DNA of 64,000 nucleotides from CAYFPX01 sp964519895 (GTDB taxonomy: Bacteria > Myxococcota_A > UBA796 > CAJQPC01): contig CAZFLE010000023.1 of the NCBI GenBank assembly GCA_964519895.1, positions 11,081 through 75,080 on the forward strand, given 5' to 3'. A program made the translations under genes and the position numbers. Shown here in pieces: positions 51,223 to 60,942 of this stretch. Positions within the stretch are counted from its first letter, which is position 1; each line of letters starts with the position of its first letter. Below the pieces are notes generated by a model that had not been told where the DNA came from, did not search any database, and saw only the letters and a program-made list of their open reading frames with translations.

Positions 51223-51228
51223 TACGCT
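51223..51228 (+). promoter_or_regulatory. -10-like TACGCT six bases before a GTG start
   Basis: TACGCT at 51223-51228 lies six bases before the GTG at 51235, in the gap after a probable terminator. No ribosome binding site can fit, so a leaderless transcript is likely. Confidence 0.45.
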
Positions 51229-51234
51229 CTGCAC

Positions 51235-52167
51235 GTGCTCCTGCTCCTGTCCCTCGCCTGTGTCGAGACGTCGATCACGGCCATCGAGTACACCGACACC
51301 TGGGTCCAGGGAGAGCGGCCGCGGGGGGTCGACGTGCTCTGGGTCCGAGACGACTCGGCCACCATGACCGAAGAGCAGGACCTGCTGCTCGAGGCCGCCG
51401 AGGCCTTCGTGACCGGCCTGAGCCAGGCCGACGTGGACTTTCACCTGGCCATGGTCTCGACCGACGTGGAGAACCAAGCCGCCGGCACCTTGTTGGGCCC
51501 GGTCCTGACCCCCGACCACGCCGACCTGGCCGCTGCCTGGGAGGAGCTCCTGGCGGTCGCGACCACCGGCAGCCGAGACGAGCACGGGATCGCGGCGGCG
51601 CTGGTCGCCGCAGATCCGACCCAGCTCCCCGAGTTCGCCCGGGCCGACGCAGACCTGGAGATTGTCTTCTTCTCCGACGAAGACGACCACGGCGAGACCG
51701 AGACCGCCGACGTCCTCCAGGCGCTCCAGGATCCCCGACCGGGCGTCGTTGTGCGGGTCACGGCGATCGTGGGCGACGCCCCCGAAGGCTGCGCGTCCCT
51801 CCAGGCCGCCGCAGACCCCGGCTTTCGCTACCTGGCGCTCCAAGAGCTCACCGGCGGCCTGCGCGAGTCGATCTGCAGCCCGGACTATGGGCCCCTCCTG
51901 AACCGGGTGGGCCTGCACGCCCTGGGCATGGTCGACCGCTTCTTGTTCAACAACTTCCCCGATCCCTCCAGCCTGGAGGTCTACGTGGACGACGAGCCCG
52001 TGCCAGCGAACACCGAGCCCGGCTGGACCTACGAGATCGGCGACAACTCCCTGCGCTTCGACAACGACGCGATCCCCGCCCCGGGCGCCACGGTCTACGC
52101 CGTCTACAAGCCCTTCGTCGGCTACCGCCTCGAGCCCGATCCGGACGATGAGACCGGGGTGCGGTGA
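51235..52167 (+). CDS. VWA-like lipoprotein with altered MIDAS motif
   Basis: A 310-residue protein from a GTG. MLLLLSLACVET is one of the shortest lipoprotein signals in the window. The VWA fold is visible from VDVLWVRDDSATMTEEQDLL (about 30-50), where MIDAS DxSxS becomes DDSAT, through VDFHLAMVSTD and LEIVFFSDEDDH. The protein at 56928 has the same plan with a fuller motif. A beta-rich domain (EVYVDDEPVPANTEPGWTYE) follows at 240-310. It likely binds a ligand at the cell surface; metal binding may be weak. Confidence 0.7.
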   Translation: MLLLLSLACVETSITAIEYTDTWVQGERPRGVDVLWVRDDSATMTEEQDLLLEAAEAFVTGLSQADVDFHLAMVSTDVENQAAGTLLGPVLTPDHADLAAAWEELLAVATTGSRDEHGIAAALVAADPTQLPEFARADADLEIVFFSDEDDHGETETADVLQALQDPRPGVVVRVTAIVGDAPEGCASLQAAADPGFRYLALQELTGGLRESICSPDYGPLLNRVGLHALGMVDRFLFNNFPDPSSLEVYVDDEPVPANTEPGWTYEIGDNSLRFDNDAIPAPGATVYAVYKPFVGYRLEPDPDDETGVR

Positions 52168-52275
52168 TCCCACCGGGGTGTACCCACCCAGACGGACTCT
52201 GAGACAAAAAGGCCTCACTCGGCCCGCGAGCCCCGATAGCGCTGTCTCCCCGGCCGTGGTCCAGACCTTGCAGTA

Positions 52276-52306
52276 AGAAGTTTTTCCTCTCCAAGGAAAT
52301 TCTTCT
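52276..52306. other. AT-rich imperfect hairpin in a 227-base gap
   Basis: AGAAGTTTTTCCT and AGGAAATTCTTCT pair at 11 of 13 positions. Such an AT-rich structure stands out in this GC-rich sequence and lies about 90 bases upstream of the giant MopE-type gene. It could end the upstream transcript or be part of the 5' leader. The rest of 52168-52394 shows nothing else clear. Confidence 0.3.
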
Positions 52307-52394
52307 CCAGGACCCCGAGGGTGGACCGTCGCGAGGCGGCTCGAGCGTCAGGGAGGAGGTCACAGCACCGCCCCAGCCTCGACGGGACCGCCCC

Positions 52395-54511
52395 ATGCGC
52401 CTGACCGCAGACCTTCGCCCGCTCCTCACCCTCGTCCTGGTCCTCAGCCTGCCCGCCTGCACCCGCACCGTGGTCACCGAGGCCGGCCCGGACAGCGACA
52501 CCGAACCCACGTCGGAGATCGTCCGGTCCTGCGCGACCGTGATGTCCTTTGACACAGGGCCCGATGGCACCGCGCTCTACGAGGGCCAGGATCTGACCCA
52601 CGCCTACGGGGCCTGGGGCGTGACCCTGACCACCCACCAGGTCCGGGACAGGACCATCGCGGGCACGGGCACTGCCTTCGACTCCAGCTCGCCGCCCCCG
52701 GGCTGGGCCGATCTGGGCACCCCGAACGAGTCCCACGGCGGACCTGGCTCGGGCGCCGACGACGGCCTGACCAACCACCAGGCCCTGGGCAACCTGTTGA
52801 TCGCCACCCCCAGCTGGGAGGACCTGGACCACGACGGCCACGTCGACCACCCCGTCCCGGACACGGACGGCGGCTGGTTCCGCTTCGACTTCGACAGCAC
52901 CGCCTGCGTGCACGGCCTGGACCTGGTCGACGTGGACCCCGACGAGGACCCGGCCGAGGTCCGCGCCTATGGCCTGGACGGTGCGCTCCTGCTCCATCGC
53001 AGCCCGGGCAACAACGGCGACAACAGCGTGGTGCACCTGGACCTGGACGCCTGTGGGGTGAGCGTCCTGTACGTGGACCTGTACAGCGACGGCGGCGTGG
53101 ACAACGTGTCCTTCTGCGCAGAGGGCGAAGAGGAGTCCTGCGACGGGCTCGACAACGACGGCGACGGCGACACCGACGAGGACTTCGCCGACACCGACGG
53201 CGACGGGACCGCCGACTGCGTGGACACCGAGACCTGCGACGGGGTCGACAACGACGGCGACGGGCTGACCGACGAGGGCTTCCCAGACGTCGACTACGAC
53301 AGCACCGCCGACTGCGACGAGCTGGAGTTCTGCAACGGCGACGACGACGACGGCGACGGCACGGTCGACGAGGGCTACCCCGACAGCGACGGTGACGGTC
53401 GGGCGGACTGCCTGGACGAGGACTACTGCGACGGCCTGGACAACGACGGCGACGGCACCATCGACGAGGGCCAGCCGGACAGCGACGGCGACGGCACCGC
53501 CGACTGTCTGGACAGCGAGACCTGCGATGGCCTGGACAACGACGGCGACGGCACCGCCGACGAGGGCTACGGCGACATCGACGGCGACGGCATCGCCGAC
53601 TGCGTGGACACCGAGGACTGCGACGGCCGGGACAATGACGCCGACGGCAGCGTGGACGAGGGCTACGCCGACACCGACGGCGACGGCCTGGCGGACTGCG
53701 TCGACACCGACACCTGCGACGGTCTGGACAATGACGGCGACGGCGCCATCGACGAGGACTACTCGGACACCGACGGCGACGGCACCGCGGACTGCATCGA
53801 CACCGAGGACTGCGACGGCCTGGACAACGACGGGGACACCTACATCGACGAGGACTTCGACGACAACGACGGCGACGGCCTGGCGGACTGCGTCGACACC
53901 GAGACCTGCGACGGCGCCGACAACGACGGCGACGGCGCCACCGACGAAGGCTTCGCCGACAGCGACGGCGACGGCGCCGCGGACTGCGACAGCGCCTGCC
54001 CGCTGATCCTGGACTTCGACACCGACGGCGGCGGCAACCCGATCCAGGCGGGCCAGGACGTGTCCGAGGCCTACGGCAGCCTGTGGGGCATCCACATCGC
54101 CGTGTACGACCTGGGCGGCACGGTGCCGAGCACCCCCATCGCGTTCGACTCCGCCGCGCCCACCGGTGGCGACGACGACCTGGGCACCCCCAACGAGGCC
54201 CACGGCGGGCCCGGCATCGGCAGCGGCGGCACGTGGACCAACCTGACCCCACTCCAGAACCTGCTCATCAACGCCGAGAACACGCGCGACAGCGACGGCG
54301 ACGGCCTGGTCGACGACCCGGACGACGAGAACGACGGCGCGACCTTCGTCATCACCTTCGACGAGCCCCACTGCGTGGACGGCCTGACGATCCTGGACAT
54401 CCAGAACCACCAGGGCGACGCCGAGCTGCTGTACCAGGACGCCGACGGAAACACGCTGGCGACGGACACCGTGAGCGGGGAGACGGGCAACAACCACCGG
54501 GCCGACGTGAC
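52395..54511 (+). CDS. Giant MopE-repeat lipoprotein, 5' part (interrupted by assembly gap)
   Basis: About 705 codons before the N-run. The signal ends in lipobox LPAC (LVLVLSLPACTRT). Residues 50-245 are the first copy of a roughly 190-residue domain (VMSFDTGPDGTALYEGQDLT...DNVSFC). Nine MopE-like units with a period of about 32 residues follow (e.g. CDGLDNDGDGTIDEGQPDSD); each carries DxDGDG-type calcium sites. A second copy of the large domain begins PLILDFDTDGGGNPIQAGQD and runs into the gap. MopE of methanotrophs binds copper/calcium, but here the units are best regarded as calcium-binding spacers. Membrane-anchored surface protein by inference. Confidence 0.82.
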
Positions 54512-54611
54512 NNNNNNNNNNNNNNNNNNNNNNNNNNNNNNNNNNNNNNNNNNNNNNNNNNNNNNNNNNNNNNNNNNNNNNNNNNNNNNNNNNNNNNNNN
54601 NNNNNNNNNNN
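54512..54611. other. Assembly gap (100 N)
   Basis: A run of 100 N, the usual placeholder for a gap of unknown size. The reading frames on the two sides do not join across exactly 100 bases, which has no meaning if the length is arbitrary. The flanks contain near-identical 96-base repeats, the likely cause of the break. Confidence 0.98.
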
Positions 54612-56802
54612 CTGCGACGGCTTGGACAACGACGGCGACGGCGCCGTCGACGAGGGCTACACCGACACCGACTCAGACGGCATCGCGGACTGCGTCGACA
54701 CCGAGGAGTGCGACGAGCTGGACAACGACGGCGACGGCACGGTCGACGAGGGCTTCGACAGCAACGGCGACGGCGTGCCCGACTGCCAGGAGTGCCGCAA
54801 GGTGATCGACTTCGACTCGGACCCCGACGGCAACCCGATCCTGGCCGGCGAGGACACCTACTGGACCTACAGCGACTGGGGCGTCTACATCAGCGTCTGG
54901 CGGGACACCGCCATGACCAGCGTGGGCAAGGTCACGGCCTTCGACTCCAGCAGCCCGACCGCCGGAGAGACCGACCACGGCACCCCGAACAGCGCCTTTG
55001 GCGGGCCCGGTGTGGGCAGCGACGGCGACACCAACGACACCGCGCTGAACAACATCGGCGTGAGCACAGAGGACTTCACCGACGCCGACGGCGATGGGAT
55101 CTGCGACAACCCGGACCCCGAGGACTCCGGCGCCTGGATCGTCCTGATGTTCGCCGACCCGATCTGCCTGCACGAGCTCAAGGTCATCGACGTGGAGGAG
55201 TCCGAGCGCACCGCGATCGTCTACCTGTACGACACGTCGGGGGCCCTGGTCTACGAGGCGGACATGGCCGCTCTGGGGGACAACTCGGTCGAGACGATGG
55301 CCTTCGACGTGTGCGACATCGGCGGCATGATGATCGACGCCTTTGGCGACTACGGGATCGACGACATCGCCTTCTGCCCCAACGGCACGGACGAGACCTG
55401 TGACGGCACCGACGAGGACGGCGACCGCCAGGTCGACGAGAGCGGCGCCTGTGGCGACCTGTCGGGCTTCGACACCGAGCTCATCGGCCAGAGCGCCGGC
55501 GACGAGGCGGGCATGAGCGTGGCCGATGCTGGCGACTACAACGGCGACGGTGTGGCTGATCTGCTGGTCGGCGCCTGGCGAGAGGACGCGGGCGGCACCG
55601 ACGCCGGCGCGGCCTATGTCTCCTTTGGCACCCTGCCGGGCGGCTCCACCAGCCTGAACCTGGCCGACGTGAAGATCGTGGGCGAGCAGGCCGACGATCG
55701 GCTGGGCACGTCCCTGGACGGCCTGGGCGACGTGAACGGCGACGGCTACGACGACTTCGTCGTGGGCGCCCCCCTGAACGACGACGGCACCACGGACGGC
55801 GGCAAGGCCTACCTCTTCTACGGCCCGACCAGCGGCACCCTCGACGCGGGCAGCGACGCCGCCTTGTCGCTCATCGGCGGTGCGACCAGTGGCTACCTGG
55901 GCACCAGCGTGGCCCGAGCGGGAGACACCGATGGCACCGGCGTGGCAGACCTGATCGTCGGCGCCTATGGCTACAACAGCGGCCAGGGACGGGCCTACGT
56001 CATCCTGGACCCCAGCAGCAGCACCACCAGCACCGACGCCGTGTTCACCGGCGAGAGCGTCGGCGACGCCGCTGGCTATGCGGTCAGCAGCGCCGGAGAC
56101 TTCGACGGCGACGGCTTCGACGACTACCTGATCGGCGCCACCGGAGACGACGCCGGCGGCACAGACGCCGGCGCGGCCTACCTGGTCCTGGGCCCCTCGG
56201 GTGGCAGCGTGGGCCTGGCCAGCGCCGACGCCAAGTGGACTGGCGAGACGACCTATGACTACGCCGGCTGGTCCGTGAGCCCAGCGGGGGACTTCAACGG
56301 CGACGGCCTGGACGACGCCATCGTCGGCGCACCCCTGAACGACGACGGCGCCCTCGAGGACGGGGGCACCGACAGCGGGACCGCCTACGTCATCTTCGGC
56401 GGCACCAGCGGCACCGCCAGCCTGGGCGCGGCCGACCTGATCATCCACGGCGTCACCACCGACGACTACGCGGGCTACTCACTCGCCGGCGAGCTGGACC
56501 TGGATGACGACGGGCGGGACGACGTGGTCATCGGACAGATCGGCGTCGACGGTGGCGGAACCAACGTCGGTCAGGTCACGATGGTCGCCGGGGGGGCCTG
56601 GCTGGGGACCTACGACTTGAGCCTCTCGCCTTCCCACAACGTGTTCACCGGCACCATCTCCGGGGACGAGGTCGGCAACAGCGTGCACGCAGCGGGGGAT
56701 CTGGACAGCGACGGCATCGATGACCTGATCGTCGGTGTGCCAGGCGCCAACACCGGGGGCACCAACAGCGGCCAGGCCTGCATGATCTACGGCGGACTCT
56801 AG
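54612..56802 (+). CDS. Giant MopE-repeat lipoprotein, 3' part with seven FG-GAP repeats
   Basis: Continues in frame from the Cys codon at 54613. Two further MopE units are followed by a third copy of the large domain (KVIDFDSDPDGNPILAGEDT...DDIAFC), one last unit (CDGTDEDGDRQVDESG) and then seven FG-GAP repeats (e.g. GDYNGDGVADLLVGAW, GDVNGDGYDDFVVGAP, GDFDGDGFDDYLIGAT, GDFNGDGLDDAIVGAP, GDLDSDGIDDLIVGVP), enough for a complete seven-bladed propeller at the C-terminus. With the 5' part this gives a protein above 1,430 residues. A strong terminator follows. Confidence 0.82.
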
Positions 56803-56823
56803 AGTTCGTCCCCCGGGAGGGGG

Positions 56824-56857
56824 CAGGGCGTCGGCCGACGCCGACGCCCTGAATTTT
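56824..56857 (+). terminator. Rho-independent terminator
   Basis: CAGGGCGTCGG (56824-56834) and CCGACGCCCTG (56841-56851) form a perfect 11-base stem with a six-base loop, followed by AATTTT. It is 21 bases after the stop of the MopE/FG-GAP gene. It is the clearest terminator in the window. Confidence 0.8.
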
Positions 56858-56927
56858 CATGAAGGTCCTGGGGACTCTCCTCGTCGACAAGACGGCTACA
56901 CGCCGTCTCTCGACACTGGAGCACCCC

Positions 56928-57722
56928 ATGATCCCGTTGATCCTGCTGAGCTTTGGCTGCACCGGCACCGACACCTCCTGTGACACCGCCAGCTGCGGCG
57001 ACAGCGGCACCGCTGGCAGCGCACCCGTCGACCTGTTGCTGGTGATCGACGACTCCCCCAGCATGGCGGAAGAGATCGGCGCCTTCGTGAACGCCCTGGA
57101 CATCCTGGTCGACGAGCTGGCGGGCCGCGACGCCCAGGCCCACGTGATCCCCATCGGCGTGGAACAACACGCCGGCGCCCACCTGGGAGGCGTGAACCTG
57201 GACGCCGCCGGTGCCCTCGAAGACCTCCAGGCCCTGGTGAGCGGGATCGGCACAGCCGGCTCGGGCACCGAAGAGGGCCTGGAGACCGTGTTCGAGGCGA
57301 CCTGTCGGGCGGGGGGCGAAGTGCCGGCAGCCTGCTTCGACAACACGTCGGTCGTGACCGAGATCGAGGCGGACACCAGCCTGGGCCTGTGGCGGGAGGA
57401 CACGGACCACGTGGCGCTGGTGCTGAGCGATGAAGGCGACTTCTCCCGTCGGCTGGCCCTGGGCGACGCCGACGTGACCCCCTACCTGGACCTGTTCGCC
57501 GCTCTTGAAGAGCCGGTCGGCGTGACTGTCATCGGGCCCGAGATCGACAGCTCCGGGGCCAATCGCTGCGGCGCCATCGCCGAGACCTGGTCGACCGAGC
57601 GCTACATCAACGCCGCGGCGGCCGCAGGCCTGCCATTTGAAGCCCTCACCGACGAAGAGGGCGCTGGGACCTGCGATCTCCGGGTCGAAGAGGCCCTCGC
57701 CGCGATCGCCGGAGCCCTGTGA
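56928..57722 (+). CDS. VWA-domain lipoprotein
   Basis: A 264-residue protein. The ATG at 56928 has GGAG seven bases upstream; an earlier in-frame ATG at 56859 lies in the terminator tail and gives no signal peptide. MIPLILLSFGCTGTD is a short lipoprotein signal. VDLLLVIDDSPSMAEEIGAF (about 35-54) contains the MIDAS motif DDSPS, and HVALVLSDEGDFSRR the later Asp. Cysteine pairs occur in SCDTASC and in TCRAGGEVPAACFD. It is similar in plan to the protein at 51235-52167. A small hairpin (AGACGGC/GCCGTCT) lies in the leader at about 56889. Confidence 0.75.
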   Translation: MIPLILLSFGCTGTDTSCDTASCGDSGTAGSAPVDLLLVIDDSPSMAEEIGAFVNALDILVDELAGRDAQAHVIPIGVEQHAGAHLGGVNLDAAGALEDLQALVSGIGTAGSGTEEGLETVFEATCRAGGEVPAACFDNTSVVTEIEADTSLGLWREDTDHVALVLSDEGDFSRRLALGDADVTPYLDLFAALEEPVGVTVIGPEIDSSGANRCGAIAETWSTERYINAAAAAGLPFEALTDEEGAGTCDLRVEEALAAIAGAL

Positions 57723-57762
57723 GGATCAGGCTGAAGTCCGGGACCCTCTGGTGCGATGATGG

Positions 57763-58488
57763 TTGTGGGTCCATGACGGAGCACGGGATTTGGCACACCA
57801 GAAGGGATCGTGGATCCCGGGCGGGCAGAGGGCGGCGATCGGGCTGGCCAACGACTCGATCAGCACGGGGCTCCTCCAGGTGCTCGACGACCTGGCGGAC
57901 CTGCGGGTCCAGGTCCGGCTGAGCTGGGCCGACGCCGGCAGCCGGGGCCGCCTGCTGCGGCGGGTCGGCCAGGAGCTGCGCTTTCGGCCCGAAGACGGCG
58001 CCGTGCCCGATCCGGACACCCCGCTGCGGGCCACCTATGAGAACCCGGACGGGGTCCAGGGCTTCTCGACGCGGGTGGTGGCGATCGAGGGCAGCACCTG
58101 GCGCCTGGAGGTGCCCAAGCAGCTCGCCGACCTGGCCACACGAGGCGAGCCGCGGGTGCACGTGCCGGGCTCGGCCGACATCACCGCCGAGCTGGCCGAC
58201 GACGACGGCAAGGTGGTCGAGGTGGGCGTGATCGACCTGAGCATGGGTGGCGTGGCCCTGGCCTTTGACGCCCAGGACCTGCCACCGCACATCGGGGAGC
58301 GCCTGACCTGTCGGCTGCGACAGCGGGGTGACCGCATCACCACGGCCAAGATCGAGGTCGTCCACCTGAGCTGTCCCCCAGGCGGTTCCCTCAAGGTCGG
58401 CTGTCGCTTCATCCACGCCCGCGCCGACGCCGAGCGGGCCATCGCGCTGCTGGTGGCGCGCTACACCGCCGAGACCGCGATCCGCTGA
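57763..58488 (+). CDS. PilZ-domain protein (YcgR-like)
   Basis: A 241-residue protein. Residues 30-120 fit a YcgR-type N-terminal domain; residues 128-235 are PilZ: the Arg in RGEPRVHVPGSADITAEL and the VIDLSMGGVALAF motif (consensus DxSxxG) that binds cyclic di-GMP. The RxxxR part is less complete than in classical YcgR, so binding strength is uncertain. It would link c-di-GMP to motility or surface production. The TTG at 57763 is the earliest start; no good ribosome binding site is seen and a later start is possible. Confidence 0.72.
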   Translation: MWVHDGARDLAHQKGSWIPGGQRAAIGLANDSISTGLLQVLDDLADLRVQVRLSWADAGSRGRLLRRVGQELRFRPEDGAVPDPDTPLRATYENPDGVQGFSTRVVAIEGSTWRLEVPKQLADLATRGEPRVHVPGSADITAELADDDGKVVEVGVIDLSMGGVALAFDAQDLPPHIGERLTCRLRQRGDRITTAKIEVVHLSCPPGGSLKVGCRFIHARADAERAIALLVARYTAETAIR

Positions 58489-58539
58489 CCTGCTGTTGAC
58501 GGGGCCCGGGGTAGATTCCCCCAGCACCGCGTCTCGCCG

Positions 58540-60942
58540 TTGATCCTCCTCCTCACCGCCTGCAGCCTGTCCTTCCAGGAAGACACGGCCGCGCCCGCCG
58601 CCGAAGGGCCGATCATCCCGGCCGAGGCGACCCTGCACCGGCTCAGCGACAGCCAGTGGCGCAACGCGGCCGAAGACGTGACCGGGGTGCGGTTCACCGG
58701 TGAGCTGCCTGGCGACTACGTGATCCAGGGCTACAGCGCGGTCGGCGCGGCCGAGGTCACCATCGCCCCGACCGACCTGGAGCACTACGAGGCCGCCGCG
58801 TGGGTCGTCGCCGAGCAGGCCATCCCCGACGCGACGACCGCCCTGGGCTGCACCCTGTCAGCCCCCTTGGGCGAGGAAGACCTGGTGCCGGACAGCGCGG
58901 CCTGCCTGCGGGGTTGGCTCAGCGAGACAGGCACCCGGGCGTGGCGGCGGCCCCTGACCAGCCTGGAGCTGGACACCCTGGCCCGGCTGGTGGACCAGGT
59001 CCAAGAGGTGTCCGGCAGCGCGACCCTGGGGGTGCGGGCCGGCCTGGCGGGACTGCTGGCCAGTCCCCACTTCCTGTTCCGGGTGGACCGAGGCGTGCCG
59101 GACCCGGCCGTGCCCGGCCGGCTGTGCTTCACCGGCACCGAGGCCGCCAGCCGCCTGAGCTTCCTGTTGTGGGACACGGGCCCCGACGACACGCTCCTGG
59201 CCGCGGCGGCTGCAGGGGAGCTGGACACACCGGACGGCATTCGCGCCCACGCCGAGCGCATGCTCGACGACCCCCAGGCCCGCCTGGCCTTGGCGGACTT
59301 CTGGGCCGAGTACATGGACCTGGATCGGGTCGCGCTGGTGGAAAAGGACGGGTCGCTCTACCCCCAGGTCGACGACGAGCTGCGTCGGGCGATGGTCGAA
59401 GAGATCCGGCTGCTCTTCGACGACTTCGCCTTCGACGACGTGGACTTCCTGGGGCTGTGGACCACGGACCTGGCGTGGGTGAACCAGGACCTGGCACCGC
59501 TCTACGGCACCACGATGAGTGGCGACACCCTCCAGCGGGTCCGGCTGAGCGGCGAGGAGGACCGCGGGGGCCTGCTGGGCCGAGCCGCCTTCCTGTTCCT
59601 GAACGCCCACGCGACGGTCAACTCCCCGACCCACCGGGGGCGGTTCGTGCGAGACACCCTGCTCTGCCAGGACATCCCGGCACCCCCGGCGGGCGTCGTG
59701 ACGTCGCTGGAGTCCATCGAGGACGGCACCCTGCGGGACAAGCTCGAGGTCCACATGTCGGACCCGAGCTGCAGTGGCTGTCACGCGCTGATGGACCCGA
59801 TCGGCTTCGGCATGGAGCACTTCGACCCCATCGGGCAGCGGCGGGAGCTGGACAACGGCCTGCCCATCGACGCGACCGGGGACCTGGACGGCGTGGCCTT
59901 CGATGGCGCGGGTGGGCTGGGCGAAGCCGTGGCGGGCCACCCGAGCCTGGCGGGCTGCCTGGTCCAGCAGCTCTACCGCCACGCCACCGGTCAGCTCGCC
60001 CGGGGCCAGGAGCACCTGGCGCTGGCCGCGTTCACCGACGCCCTGCTGGACAGCGGCGGCAGCTTCCGCGAACTGCTGCTCACGATGGTCACCGACCAGG
60101 TCTTCCGCACGGCGGCCGACGGGGGCGGCAGCCCCCCTGACGAAGCCCTCTGTGACGGCCGTGATGAAGACCTGGATGGCCGGGTCGACGAGACCCTGGA
60201 GCGGTCCTGTGACGCCGTCCACGGCACCGGGACCCAGCTGTGCGACGCCGGCAACTGGGGCGCCTGCGTAGGCCCTGGGCCGGGGTTCGAGGTCTGCGAC
60301 GACCAGGACCAGGACGCCGACGGCGCGGTGGACGAGGGGCTGGGTGCCGACGTGGTGGCGGTGTCGTGGGACACCCTGAGCGCGGCCCACGGGGACTGCG
60401 ACCCGGCTTCGACCAGCCTGAGTGGCGCCTGCTACGCCGCAACGAACCGCACCTGTGCGGCCCAGGCCTGCAGCGTCACGGGCTGGGGCCCGGTGGCGCT
60501 CGACGGCGCCAGCAGCCAGTCGGCGCTGTTGTGCCTGGACTCGGTGGAGGCGGTCGTGGTGAGCACCACCTACGGCCACCTGCAGAGCATCCACGGGGGC
60601 TGCAACACCGACAGCCGGCTCGGGCGGGACTGCAACGCCGCGATCAGCCGCTTCTGCAGCAGCCAAGGCCTGGTCACGGGCTTCGGCCCGCTGGAGAACA
60701 GCGGGGACGACCTGGCGGTCGCCTGCACCCCCGGGGCCGCCTATGTCCAGACGACCTACACGGCGCTCGAGGCGTACGAGCCCACCTGTGACGGCGAGAC
60801 CGCCCGGGACGGCGAGGTGTGCAGCGCCGCGATGCACCAGCTGTGCCGCGACCTGGGCCACCGCAGCGGGTATGGGCCCCTCGAGAACCACGAAGACGAA
60901 GCCCACGTGGCCTGCGTAGGCACCCACCCGGAGGCGCTGTGA
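58540..60942 (+). CDS. DUF1592-type exported protein with cytochrome-like CxxCH and novel C-terminal repeats
   Basis: An 800-residue lipoprotein (MILLLTACSLSF, from a TTG). Residues 30-520 carry the DUF1587/1595/1592/1588/1585 set: HRLSDSQWRNAAEDVTG, AWRRPLTSLELDTLARL, LLASPHFLFRVDRG, RGGLLGRAAFLF, and CSGCHALMDPIGFGMEHFD, a CxxCH site which may bind haem. MopE-like linkers (CDGRDEDLDGRVDE and CDDQDQDADGAVDE) lead to three repeats of about 62 residues at 603-800, each with four Cys and a core like TTYGHLQ...GxGPLEN. These repeats are not part of the usual family. The gene overlaps the DUF1552 gene by four bases. Confidence 0.8.
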   Translation: MILLLTACSLSFQEDTAAPAAEGPIIPAEATLHRLSDSQWRNAAEDVTGVRFTGELPGDYVIQGYSAVGAAEVTIAPTDLEHYEAAAWVVAEQAIPDATTALGCTLSAPLGEEDLVPDSAACLRGWLSETGTRAWRRPLTSLELDTLARLVDQVQEVSGSATLGVRAGLAGLLASPHFLFRVDRGVPDPAVPGRLCFTGTEAASRLSFLLWDTGPDDTLLAAAAAGELDTPDGIRAHAERMLDDPQARLALADFWAEYMDLDRVALVEKDGSLYPQVDDELRRAMVEEIRLLFDDFAFDDVDFLGLWTTDLAWVNQDLAPLYGTTMSGDTLQRVRLSGEEDRGGLLGRAAFLFLNAHATVNSPTHRGRFVRDTLLCQDIPAPPAGVVTSLESIEDGTLRDKLEVHMSDPSCSGCHALMDPIGFGMEHFDPIGQRRELDNGLPIDATGDLDGVAFDGAGGLGEAVAGHPSLAGCLVQQLYRHATGQLARGQEHLALAAFTDALLDSGGSFRELLLTMVTDQVFRTAADGGGSPPDEALCDGRDEDLDGRVDETLERSCDAVHGTGTQLCDAGNWGACVGPGPGFEVCDDQDQDADGAVDEGLGADVVAVSWDTLSAAHGDCDPASTSLSGACYAATNRTCAAQACSVTGWGPVALDGASSQSALLCLDSVEAVVVSTTYGHLQSIHGGCNTDSRLGRDCNAAISRFCSSQGLVTGFGPLENSGDDLAVACTPGAAYVQTTYTALEAYEPTCDGETARDGEVCSAAMHQLCRDLGHRSGYGPLENHEDEAHVACVGTHPEAL

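Noticed and set aside
53138..54000. Regular repeats of about 96 bases considered as a CRISPR array
   Set aside because: They encode CDGxDNDGDG units in one open frame without unique spacers or cas genes.
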